From: Trichoplax adhaerens
Lineage: Eukaryota; Placozoa; Uniplacotomia; Trichoplacea; Trichoplacidae
Length of the DNA: 64,000 nucleotides
Direction of reading: 5' to 3'
Assembly (NCBI RefSeq): GCF_000150275.1
Contig: NW_002060944.1
Location: 2,208,152 to 2,272,151 of the forward strand
This document shows, one piece after another, positions 1-12,166 of the stretch (within the stretch, counting starts at the first letter, position 1; every line of letters begins with the position of its first letter). The notes beneath the pieces were generated by a model that worked only from the letters and a program-made list of their open reading frames with translations, searched no databases and was not told where the DNA came from. Position numbers and translations under genes: made by a program.

Positions 1-3000
1 AATTTTGCTACTTTTAATTCCAATTAGCATAAAACAATAATAATGTTTTCCACTTTGTATCTCAGAACTCATCAAGCATTTTAAACAAGTTCAAACTAGG
101 ATCCAATATAGACATGATAACAATCGCTAAAGGTACAGATAAATCTAGGACTGAAATTTCATGTTAATTTATTAACCTGTAATTCTTTTAACCGTTGACG
201 AACTCTTATGAAACCCATATGTAGCTTGCCTCCAAAGTGATCAGCTAGTCTATTGCCAAGATAAAATTTCATATGAATTACAGATATTGCAAGAATATGA
301 TTCTCAATAAATTCACTAAGTGAAGTTGTTCACAGAGGGTAATTGTACCTTTGGTCATTATCATACAATCCTAAATATGCAGCACACACTTCACAAACTC
401 GCAACTTTTGTTGCTGCATAGCTGATGACGGTAAGGTTGATAACCAGGCTTCCTATGTAGCAGAGTATCTTATAAGCATGGTATATTCAAAAGACCTTTC
501 AAGGCTTGCAGATGAAATCTTGCAATTAAATTTTGCGAATGCCACAAATACTGCTGGTAATGTAATGTAGTATTTGTATCACCTCTTCTTTTCTGGCATC
601 CTGCTTAATAATTTCAATTTCTGCAAGTACGGCCATAGATTCTTCTATCTTTCCTTCGGCCCCTTAATTAAGACAAATATTCGTTACAAAGATTTCATAA
701 GATATCTGATTTTTAAAGTTCCCTTTACCCAATGATTCCACTGTTTTCAATTTTTCATTTATTTCGCCTTCAAGTTTTATTAACGACTGCGGCTTCATAC
801 ATATAAGAGAGACGTTAAGGCCATAAAAATAATATGATACAGCATGACACTTAGGAATCAATCGTACGGTTAATTTGCATTCCTGATATAAAATTTGCGT
901 AGCGATTGCGGAATTTCAAGTTTAATTCTATGAGATAATTCTAGCGCTTGATTAAATTTATAGCAGATCTATAGACTAGACTCGCTCTGTAATTAGTCTA
1001 GGTAATACTTACTATTTCCGGATGACTTTACTGCTTACTGTGCAGAATCATATAAATTTCCGGCTTCTTACCTTGACATTACTAGCCAGATCGGTCTGTG
1101 TTTCGGCTAGGCGCCTTTTAGCTATTTGAATCTTTCTGTCACAATCCTTGATAAAATACAATAATTGTTCCAACGCCTATTTAAACAGAATAAATAATAT
1201 ATTAGGTGTACTTAAGGGCAGTAAATAAGGCGATATATTTACACTACAAATAAAATGTGCACATTTTTTACGCTGCTGCAGGTGCTAGGTGGGCTTTCGA
1301 TGCTATAATCACTTCTAAAATGTCTCAGGGTGACGAAAACGAACTAGTAACAGACAGCTTATACTAATTTCGATGATACAATCATGTTCTTTGAATAAAA
1401 TATAGTAATTAATCTTTGATCGGAATAATATTATTTTGGCCATTGCAAAAGTCAGTACAGCATTAATATTATTGTCAAATCGATTATTATATATTGTACA
1501 GTATAGTAGATCAGTACATTCTCATATCTCAGAGGTGATACTGACGTGTTATTCCTCCTCCTGTCATTGAAAATGTTTACTGTACTCATTAATTAATTGA
1601 AGGCAATCTCTGTAAAATAAGCAATTACCCCCCATAAAATAGAAAACAGTTTTAGTTCTAGCTAGCTAAAGAAAAGCTGATCAATAGTTATTTATGACAC
1701 AAAAAAGTAGAATACAGATATACCTAAAACATTAGTACAGAAACTAGTTTCCGTAGATTACTTCTAGTTAATAGCAAGCTACAAAGTAGTTTGACATGGT
1801 TAACGATAATTCAGTCAGATAATTTACATTATCTTCTTGTATCACGACATCGATCGTTACACTCAATTGTTACTATAAAACTGCATTCAACCAGTAACGT
1901 CCTATTCTGCAGAATTAATAAACAGTACTTTTAGCATACCATCGTAGCAAAGTATAGCGTATTTTGACAGTCTCTAATTAGCGGGATACTTAGTAAATCG
2001 TGAGGAGAAATTTACGTAAAATAAAAGGGCAAATAAAAGTAAGACTTACATAGTAGAACATAAACTAAATTTGAAAATTTATCCTACTTCAGAGATTCGA
2101 ATTTAGTCTACTTTAGCAGTAAATTAATGCAGGACTTAAAATATAATTTAAACAAATTTATGTTAAATTACAACTAGGTTATCAGGACAATCTAGTGTCA
2201 CTATGCCATTACGACACCCTGCCAGAATCTCTCGCCTATACAGTAAAAATCGAAATTTAAGACCTTTTAATTCCGTGTACAAGCACGTATTCAGAAAAAC
2301 GATACACTATACACGCTTTGCCCTATTACAACGCGTACACTGTACAGCAGTAACGAGATAACGCAGTGAGCATAAAACATAAAACCCACATAATTACCTA
2401 CTATATCACGACAGTATAATCCCTATAAAAAGCTGCATTTGTGAAAGGAGGCGAAATAAAAAGCATAGATAGATGCGCAGCGATAATTTACGACTGCGGT
2501 TAATCCGCATTCATCAACTTAAATTAATAAGCGAGATCACGACGTAAATCTTACGTAAATTGCCCCCAAAGTCATTCAAATTCGTAGGACTGCAACTGAA
2601 ATAAAATTACAGTACTTAAGAAATAAATGTGGCAGCTTTATACAAAAATGCATCTACGAAACATACGTAATTTACCATTACCCATTATTTACAGTTTAAA
2701 AAAATTGCATCGTCTGATACTGTACGAGTAATTATGAGATTTCACGCGTCTGTTGTGTAATCTGTAGAGTAATCTTGCGAACAGCTTCTGTACAACAAGC
2801 GGATACAGTAGTCTTGTGGTAGAGCGGTTTAAAGTAATCGTTTTAAAATACGATTTACTCGTTTACATCATCAGACTCTATGGTATATTAGTAAATATAC
2901 TTAAGTTTTTAAGCTGTGATTGTTAAAACTTAGAAACTCATTGCATTTTTCCGGAATTACTTTAGGAAATCCATAATACTAGTACGGCAATAAGTGCTTC

Positions 3001-4598
3001 AAGACAAAGAATACTACTAAGATGCCAATAAGTAGTATTAGTGAGTATGGATAATTAAGAAATTCTAGTCATCATTCAGAGATCGTCTTAAAAATATTAT
3101 ATCATTCACTGCAGATATGTAATACTACAAACTTCGACAGTAAAGTACTATGTAAACAGTAAATTGGCTGTTATGTATTACAGTAGTTATAGCATCTAAG
3201 ATCGCGATTGCAACTGAAACTAGACTTATCAAATTAATTATCTGAATTACATCAACTTCGAATTCATAATTTCCTGAGACAGCCGCTTTCTCGTAATCTG
3301 CTCTCAAAGCCAAGCTGTGAACTTTCGAACACTCTCCAATATCCATTTTCTATTCATAAAACAAATATTAATGCAAGTGAATATTTGTATGGTTTGACCC
3401 ATAATTACCGGTTTACAGTAATATATATTCAACAATCATTGAGTATCAGCTTATTGAGGTAGAGATAATATGATACCGTATTTGTAAACAAGTCATGAGG
3501 ACACAAGCCAGTCAAAAAAGCTCTGCACACTCTTGGGTCAGTAAAGGTTAACGTCTCTTTATTCTCACCTAAAGAAATACGGAGTACACAAATTAACTTC
3601 TGTCCTCAAGTAGCTTCGTATCCAAAAGCACAAACCGTAAATAAAAACTGCAATGTTACTAACATGTACGGTGCAGCAGCAACAGTATATAACACCAAAG
3701 TTATAAAAATTATTTTCGTTAACAATAGATTAATACACAGATCGCGAAATCGTTATAATTTGCTTGCATTACAGGCTTCAACGTAAATTGCATAACTCAA
3801 AACGTTCATAATTTGATTAAAATTTTAGCTTAAGATGACTGTGAGCAATGCGGTAGTACCGTACTATTAGTAATGTTGATATGAAAAGATTTTAAGATTT
3901 AAGATTTATCGATAATTAATTTTCGAATCCGCTGCATGGATTACCTGCTTATAAAGTAATCTTTAAATTAATAGTACAAAAAAATAACCTGAAAATCCGT
4001 TGCAATCATCAGAACTGTGCAATAATTAATTAGAGATGTTTCATAAATTTCCACGATATCTTCTGTACAATACTCGTACAATCATCATGCTTTAACCTTA
4101 CGTACTAGAATTAACTATCTCTGTATATAACTCTAGATTTCACATACAGTAAAGGACCGTACAATCCCAGGTACATCCAGTATGTGCATAACCATATACG
4201 AGTATAACATGTACATATACGTACATACAATCAGAATTGGATAGCTATCTTAAAAAATGATACCTGTGAATACTCGTATATTTAATGAATTATGAAAGAT
4301 CTACTATACTTATTACTAATAAAACCTATAAAAATGAGTATCAAGTTAACTGCACTTCTTATGATGGATGATACAACGATCTACTTTGTCAGACTAACTA
4401 CTGAGCAGTCTCCTTTGGAATAGTTCCATGCTTTGCACCAGGTAAAAGCGATCGTAGAGGACTCATGATACCAAAAACGAAAATTAATTAACAAACTATG
4501 TTCCAAATCAGTATAAAGTTTAATCATTAACACTAACCATCTCTACTAGTACCCATTAGTTGATCTAGCAGCTTCCGAACATGTTCATGCGCTGACAT
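1..4598 (-). CDS. LUC7L: LUC7-like U1 snRNP-associated splicing factor, 3' end outside window
   Basis: LUC7 family protein, a U1 snRNP component that helps select 5' splice sites in the nucleus. Eight exons join in phase: 4598-4538, 3568-3477, 3349-3251, 1176-1072, 792-729, 662-583, 452-349 and 249-177, giving 226 residues. The N-terminus (MSAHEHVRKLLDQLMG) is typical of the family. The first CCCH zinc finger runs from VCRAFLTGLCPHDLF through MDIGECSKVH. A coiled-coil stretch with KRRLAETQ follows. The second finger includes LRVCEVCAAYLG and LADHFGGKLHMGFI. The reading ends at an intron donor at 176/177, so the remaining C-terminal exons, normally an RS-rich tail, lie left of the window. Divergent from YPEL5, with a GTACW array directly upstream of the start. 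Identity is clear; LUC7L versus LUC7L2 or LUC7L3 cannot be separated, though it looks like the L/L2 class. Confidence 0.93.
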
Positions 4599-5612
4599 GA
4601 TGCTTTACTGGTCCTTTGATTACAGTTTATGTTATCTACGTGTACAGTATGTGTTTTTATATTTATATTTTTATACTGTACTGTATACTGTACTGTACTG
4701 TATATACTCGTATATATATTTTAATGACTCTTATGGTTACAGATCTACTGTATGTAGAGCACAAGCAATTGAAAGTCAGAGCTTTTTGTAACAGTACTGT
4801 ACAGTGTACAGTACTATACTGTGCACTTGTACAGGCTAGCGTTACTACTGTACAGTACAGTGTACAGTACAGGCTAGCGCTACTACTGTTAGTACTGTAC
4901 TGTACACTGTACTGTACAGTGCGGATTGTACTGTACGGTACAGTGTGAACCAGTTCGAATCAGAGTACTTTAAGGTACCCTAAAATCACGAGTGTGAATC
5001 AAAATGTAATAAGAATTATACGAATATAAAGCTAAATAACTTGGCTTTTTAATTTAATTGATTAAAATGAGGTTATTAGAGCAACTTTTACGTAATATTG
5101 TATTAAATTCCGAATTTTCTGCAGTACTAAGTAAAAAACATGGAAATCTAACCATCGCTCCTCCCAGGGTAAGATATCCTACAGTACAGTATACAGTACG
5201 TACTGTACTGTACAGTACTGTAGGTTTGTAACACATGGACTTCTAAAGAGAAAAAGTCCCTGCTACAGTACTATACTGTAATACTGTACAGTACAGTACA
5301 CTACACTACACTATACTCGTACAGAGTACTGTACTGTACAGTACGGTACTATTGTACCGTACACTGTACTGTACTGTACTGTACTGTACACTGTACAGTC
5401 GTGTATAAAACTTTAGTACTGTATACTGTATAGTACTGTATGCCAACTGCAGTATAATTACGCTGTAGTGTAACTTCATAACCAACGAATGCCGCACGGT
5501 CAAGACGGAATCTATTTATTTTCTTTTTACAGTACTGGAGTAAAACTTTGAAACTTAAAACTTTCCCGTTTATCATCATCTGAGTCTCAAGTGCTTGCAT
5601 CAAGTATTGGTT
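4599..5612. promoter_or_regulatory. Shared LUC7L/YPEL5 promoter interval with two GTACW arrays
   Basis: This 1.0 kb interval separates the divergent start codons of LUC7L and YPEL5. It carries two blocks of GTACT/GTACA pentamers, about 4671-4945 beside LUC7L and about 5179-5450 beside YPEL5. Perfect TACTGTACAGTA palindromes occur at 5206-5217, 5282-5293 and 5332-5343. Within the left block a segment beginning GTACAGGCTAGCG is repeated at 4829 and 4867, a 38 bp tandem duplication. The promoter role is inferred from position only; I identified no TATA box or initiator. Confidence 0.6.
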
Positions 5613-7178
5613 ATGGGACGAACGTTTCTAGAACATCCTGGTGGGACTCGGTTATACTCGTGTGGTACATGTGATACTATATTAACGAATAAGGCAGAAT
5701 TAATGTCGACGGTAATAATATTATATGTACACTAAATACAGCAGATGACAAACACAAATTTTTATCGGAGTTTTGCTATACTGTACTCAACTTAAGATAC
5801 TGTCATAGCACGTTGCGAAAAAGAGAATTTATTCGCTACAATTAATTGTAGCATTTATCCCTCAAAACGAACGTGACACGGAAGATATTGTGGATCAAAT
5901 CCTGACTTCTGTTGCAATACGAATTTTAGAACATTATAAATAAATGTTATTTATAATGTATAGACTAACAGTACCGTGATATCTTCAGCAATGCTGTGGG
6001 GATGTTGCTAGTATCTAGTAATTGTAAAGCAAAAGTATACTATAATGATGATTAATTGATTACGTATTCTGAATGTAGTACAGTACTGTACAGTACAGTA
6101 GAGCATTTGTAGCATACTAGTTAGTATGCGAGTATCTTACTTTGAAAGTTGGACATATTACGGTACTTATTGCGATACTATTTATGCAGTAGATGGACAG
6201 ATTATATTATATACTATACATTATTTGTTAATAGCGTAAATTCTATTGCAGAGATTCACTGGGGCTACCGGAAGGGCTTATTTATTTAATAAAGTGTAAG
6301 TTTTTTAACTTTGAGATGGTGCTTTTTTAAGACATAATAAGCGTTCCTGAAATTTCAAAATATACAGTACTGTACAGTACAGTTTAAACAGTAGTTACAG
6401 TATAGTCCATTGTGTAACCAATTCATACAGTAGACTTATGATTGAATTCTCAAGAAGAAAATATACAGTACAGTAATGTGATTTCGACTATTAATCATGC
6501 TTAGCGACTCGCAGTTCGAATGAAATGAGTTCTAGTACTGTACAATACTATTGACGCCTTGGCTAACGCCAAGTCGAATGATTACTAGTGCTTTCGCTAT
6601 CTAGCTATTGCTTCAGCCTATTAATGGCAACAATGCGACTACTTTGTATTTCTACAAAAATTAGAGTCAATTTAAATTTTAGTGAAGTTCAAGACAGAGA
6701 AATGGTATGTACAAAATAATAGTAGTTATTGTAACCCTATACATGTCAAAGCCATAATAGATGGTCTAACCCCATAGCTGACTGGACGTCATAAAGTGCG
6801 CGATGTACTATGTAAGAACTGCAACACGAAACTAGGCTGGATATACGTAAGTTGTTATAATTTAGCACGCTGTAGAAAGCTTGGCCAACAAAATTCTGAG
6901 TCGCTCATTTCCTATTACAGGAATTTGCAAACGACGAAAATCAACGATATAAGGTAAGTTGTGCCATTTCTACGATGCGTTAAGGTAGTAGTTTACAGAG
7001 ATCGTTTTAGCTATTCAAAAGCGCTTGGCTCGAATTTCTAACCACTACAGCAAAAGCAGTCATTGCTTGGCCTTAAAGTTCTAGAAAATTTTTATGATCA
7101 TTGTATTTATATTAGGAAGGTAAGGTTATACTGGAACGTGCTCTAGTACAAGAAAGTCAAGGAATGGAAGAATCTTAA
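5613..7178 (+). CDS. YPEL5: Yippee-like protein, YPEL5 type
   Basis: Small Yippee zinc-binding protein. In vertebrates YPEL5 is associated with the CTLH/GID ubiquitin ligase. Six exons join in phase: 5613-5711, 6252-6295, 6665-6704, 6778-6846, 6921-6953 and 7116-7178, encoding 115 residues, close to the roughly 121 of vertebrate YPEL5. The two zinc half-sites are visible as [10 protein letters not shown] near the N-terminus and [13 protein letters not shown] later. The intervening [17 protein letters not shown] is highly characteristic, and the C-terminal [14 protein letters not shown] separates YPEL5 from YPEL1-4. Perfect GTACW palindromes also lie in the first two introns at 6084-6095 and 6368-6379. 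Head-to-head with LUC7L; convergent with PRPF4. Confidence 0.96.
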
Positions 7179-8125
7179 TTGTCATCCAAAAAGTTTTTTC
7201 AAATAATGAGAATTACTTGCAGTTATTTCCAATTTGAAGGAGTCTTTGTATTATTAAGTATCTGTAATTAATTGCAAAGCTTGTGATAATTTTTAATTCT
7301 TATTCGAACTGTATTAAATACATGTACGAGGATAGTCGATAGTGCGCAATATTTAATTACATTCTTAGAATCATTACTATTCCTGTATTGTTCAGTACTA
7401 ATCATAAATTATGATTACTAAGAGACCTCGGAATTTGCACCTTTCGTAACTAGAATTCTATAACACTATTCCAATGTCCTATATAATTATAAGAAAATTT
7501 TGTATTTGTGAATACAATTTATTCGTTAATATATTACATTATCTGTTTCATTAATGAGATAAACCATATCGTTTGCTTTAATAACCGTAATCACAGGAAT
7601 ATTTTATTATGCAAGGAAACGAATTATTTGTATTTACTTACAGGAAGAATATGTGTATGCTGTCTGATAGCTAATTGTACAGTACAATGCGTAACATACA
7701 GTAGAAATGTACGAATGCATGAATAGCGAAACGCAGTATAGAAATGCTGGTAATTTTATACGCAAGGTCCTTTAACTCAACAATCCAGCAAAGGTTAACG
7801 CTTGTGCGAATCTGATTTTTACCGGCACATCGTAGTCCTAAAATTTAGAAAAGTCCCCATCGGAAGGAGAAACACTATAATCTGAGCTAGCAGAGTCGAA
7901 TTGTCCGAAATTTTCACATTACGATGAAAACTAAGCTATGTGAATCGATTACAGAAACGCATAAATCGTTAGCTCTAGCGTGTTTAATCAATAAAGTCTA
8001 TTCATATAAGTACGCACGTAACGAATTGCAGTAGAAAGGATATGAATGTTTAAACCAGGCTATGTTGACAATGGTAATACGTCGTCAAAATCACCATATT
8101 CGAGTTACACAATCGAAGGGCAAAG
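7179..8125. other. Convergent 3' intergenic interval, YPEL5/PRPF4
   Basis: Both neighbouring genes end here. I see no coding exon. One isolated copy of the promoter motif (TTGTACAGTACAA) lies near 7676-7688, but there is no array. Confidence 0.6.
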
Positions 8126-11100
8126 CTACGCTGACCAAAGTTTAAATGTCCTGTCGTAGCAGGAGGTCACGTAGTATTTACCATCTGTAATATTAAATGA
8201 CAACTTCAAATCACGATTACATGAACAGCAATCTGAATTGAAACGAAGCAAGCATTTATTTACCTGACGATATATCTAAGCACATCAGTTTATCATCATG
8301 ACCTGTAAGCGTCTGAAGAGGCGACCAACCTGGATTAGACCAAATCTACAGTATACGTAGATGAGCAAAATTGCATAATTCATACGAAGTACAGCTAAAC
8401 TGTTACTCTAGCAATCTGAAATTAAATTGCAGTTATGTAAAATACCTTTGCCGTTTTATCGTATGACGCAGACATTAAATAATTGCGGTTATCTATTAGG
8501 ACACAAGTAGGAAATATCGCGTTACAACAAGTGTTAAGCTTATTTCATAGCCAGCATTCAGAAACTAGAAGCTTACTTTCATATTTTACGAAAGACACGA
8601 GCCCGCTATGAGCAGGAATTGTATATATGGTTTTTCTATTTCTTAAATCCCAAATCCTTACAGAATTGTCTGCACTTGCTGTTGCAACTTGGTATCTTAA
8701 CAAATTTACGTCATTTAATATTAGCTAGAAGACAATGTGATTTTTAAGGCAAAATCAATATTTCTAACCCATCTGAAGCTGAATCTATGGAAAGTACGCC
8801 CTTGAGATGGCCCTCTAATAGGATAATGCAGCGACCCGATCTTAAATCCCAAACTCTTCCGTATGCATCTAGACCACTGATCATATTCATTGTCCGTACA
8901 TTATAATTAGTGGTAAAGCTTTACAAGAGCAATTCATATCTAAACAATATAAATATCTTTTTAACCCGCTAAAGCAGAGACTACCATCAATTTGAAACGC
9001 TAAGCAATAGACTTCTTTCATGTGTCCTTCCTGAAAAAAATATTTTGACTTCAATGACAATACAAAAATAAATAAAGTAATAAGGATAATTGTAACCTGA
9101 TGCAGTACTTCCTTGTCAGCTTCTAAATCGTAGAGTCTCCATGAATGATCGTAACTAAAATGTAGACGCAGAAAGTAAGCATTATAATTATTAACTTGCA
9201 GCGGCAAGTACCATTAGACAACAATGACTATTACTCAATTATTACAGCATATTTTTTTACCAAGCAGATCCTAAATATCTACCAGATGGATGATAACATA
9301 TTCGAGAAACTCGCGTCGTATGAGTGCTTACATTTCGAATAGGAGTATCACTGTAACAGTGAGGTGAAATCTGATTGTTAAAACGCGAACACTGGATTAG
9401 TGTAACGTAGATAAAAGTAAGTTACCTTTCTAACGACCAAAGTTTAACTGATCCCTCAGCATCGCATGATGCCATACAAGCTGACTTGGAAGATAACGTG
9501 AGAGTTGCCTGGGGATGAAAAACAATAGCGCCGATTCTACTGTTATGTCCTATTTTGGTAGGGAGATAAAAATATGGATGAATAAAACAAAAGCATATCT
9601 GATCTTTTATTAGTTAACTAGTAAATCTTCAGTGCTTGCCTCTTAAAATTCCGACCTGTTCGCAATGCGGTACACTCCACAACTTGCAAAGTCCAGACCT
9701 TTTTAAAGATTCCAAGAATATATTTAATTACAAACTGTAAACATACAGTAACACTAATAAGTATATCCAGATCAAGCACTAAGGCATATGCAGCCATGAT
9801 AACTTTTTTAAATGGGCTCTGTACTGCAAAATTCTAAATTATAGTATATACGCATGTTGATCTACATCATACCATGACCCAGTCGCAACATATTGGCAAT
9901 CCGGCGAAAATTGACAAAAGGAAATCGGTCGACAGTCACCGATTTGACTACAAAAAATAGTGGTTCTCTGCCCGTGAAAACCCAGATTGGAGAGTCTTTA
10001 GGTTAACTTAAAGTCATTCAGTGCACATTATAATGGTATCAGATAAAGCTACGATTGATGCAAAGCAAAATTATCCTCTCGTCATGTACGTAAACCTACA
10101 CCTAGTCTCTTATATAATTCCTGTGCCTTGGCAGCTTTGTCAGGATCAGGCTTTGCTCTTTCAATGCGTGCAGCCTTGAGTCGATCTCTAGCTCTGTAGC
10201 ATTTAAATTGATTATATAGATTAACGAAAGGCAGTTACCTTTTCAATTTATATATACAACTTGATACAATTTAAAAAACATAGCGCATTTGCCTCTTCAG
10301 AGAGTATAACGCAATATGATGTCTGGCTGGTGCCAAAGAGTCCGGACCTTCATGATACCAGACATCTCTAATCTACAGTTGATGTTACAATTTAAGTGAA
10401 GAGATGTGAAAAATCGACGTTAAACAGCAGCTGCTACAACAATAAGTTTGCATACTGTATTACCTGACTACTCTGTGATTCATTCGCAGGTTCCTGTATA
10501 ACACGATCCACGACGGTATCTACGAATTTAAAGTTTAGGTATCTTACCTATACTGTGAAAGAATCTTAATCCTAAAATGAACCATTACGTAACGAAGTTA
10601 CCCTGTTGCGCATAAATTTCACGCAATCTATTTCGCCTTTCAGATGGTCCTTCGCCAAACAGACCTGTAGGCAATGCAGTCACCATTTTATATATAAATT
10701 TGCGTAGTACTACATTACATAATACAAGAAAACGATTTCGCGAAAAGGTATCTCACAGATAGGCTCCCCAAGTTCGCGTAGCCGCGCTTTTACTTCGGAA
10801 TCGTCAGTAGGAACGACCACGGATCGGACCTAAATTATAAAATTGCTACGCTATATTAAGTTGAATTTATATATTACGTCTTTACTGCATATTTAAATAT
10901 GTACACTTTCGTGAAAGTACGCGTAAATTGCAAAAGGCTTAGTAAATATCACTCATTCTGAATCTATTACTGATTGAATTTCGTTGCTTACTGTATATAC
11001 TAGTATAAGCAAAAAATGCCATTGCTTTCATCATACTAAAAAACTTAGTGATCTCAGTGAATAAAAATTACACAAATTGCTTCAAAACTGAGTATGACTG

Positions 11101-11581
11101 CAGACCTTTTTACGACGCTCGAACTCAGCCAAAAGTTCAGTTTGGCGGTCATCCTTTCCGTGTTTAAATTGAAAAGTCTTGCCTAAGCAGGCATTAGTTA
11201 TTAAATTATGAAAGTTTGTCTTAACGTTATAAAAAGCTTCATAAAATTGAAATAGCATCACATCTCGCTGTAGTGTAACACAGTGTAATATTACGCGTAT
11301 TACAGTGCTGTACCCTCGTGTTCATTGTATGTACTGTACACTTGTACAGTAAATAGTAGTAGTACATACAGTATTACTAATTAATATTACTAATAATGCC
11401 GCTAAACAAGTTATGTTAACGAGCAAGGTCCTACAGTACCTTCAGAAACGTGAATATTGCTAGTATCGATTTCTTCCTCCCTTGCTGATGCAGTGTTAGC
11501 ATCTGCTAGTGAGTTTGCAGTCTCTTCACTATTTACACCATTACGAATCGAATTCGTCAAAATTTCAGGGTTTGACGACAT
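8126..11581 (-). CDS. PRPF4: U4/U6 small nuclear ribonucleoprotein Prp4 (SFM domain plus WD40 propeller)
   Basis: PRPF4 binds PRPF3 and PPIH in the U4/U6.U5 tri-snRNP of the spliceosome. At least 18 exons: 11581-11440, 11182-11106, 10829-10757, 10664-10602, 10519-10464, 10372-10293, 10193-10102, 9947-9873, 9698-9640, 9549-9426, 9350-9261, 9154-9097, 9030-8966, 8876-8769, 8695-8577, 8492-8446, 8345-8264 and 8184-8126. The N-terminus MSSNPEIL leads to [10 protein letters not shown] and the SFM motif ([19 protein letters not shown]). [13 protein letters not shown] follows. WD40 repeats then include [58 protein letters not shown] and C-terminal [11 protein letters not shown] short exon of a few residues between 10102 and 9947 is unresolved, because the phases do not match. 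Two introns begin with GC (after 10293 and after 9640). Divergent from clathrin light chain. Confidence 0.95.
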
Positions 11582-12166
11582 TATTGGCAGCAGTCCTTGT
11601 TATTACGACATGCAAGAAAGCAGGAACTTGCAACCAACAAAGTGAGTAGCAGTGGCGAGTAGAGTTGAGTAGCGAGCATAAAAGGCACAGTAAAGTACTG
11701 TACAGTACAGTAAGTCATGTACAGTACAGTACTACAGTATAATGTAATTGTACTGTACAGTACTGTACTGTACGTCAAGCGAAAGGATCGACTATAGTGC
11801 TACAGTACTGTACAGTACAGTACACTGTAAGTACTGTACTCTACAGTATACAGTACCGTACTGTACACAAACGTGCTGTCTAAAATGTTGCGTAAAGCCC
11901 GCCGAAGCACCGACAAGACCATAAAAGTTTCGAAAAATCGAGGAGGTACTGTACTATACAGTACAGTACTGTAAGTGTACTGTACTGTACAGTATGGTAC
12001 TACTGTACAGTACTACGAAACGTACAGTACAGGGCCTGAGCATTCAACTAATCTTTGAGCATGAGCATTAGCTTCTGGACTGCATCGCGCACGCACAGTA
12101 TACTGTAGCTCTCTCTCTCTGTCCCTTCGATTTTGCTTCGTAGAATCGCGAACTCAGAATCTAGCA
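11582..12166. promoter_or_regulatory. Shared PRPF4/clathrin light chain promoter interval with GTACW arrays
   Basis: This 585 bp interval lies between divergent start codons. GTACW pentamer blocks occupy about 11694-11868 (PRPF4 side) and 11947-12030 (clathrin side), with several exact ACTGTACAGT cores. A CT-rich run follows at about 12110-12121, just before the clathrin start. One further piece (GTACTGTACACTTGTACAG) lies inside PRPF4 intron 1 near 11331-11349. Regulatory function is inferred from position. Confidence 0.6.
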
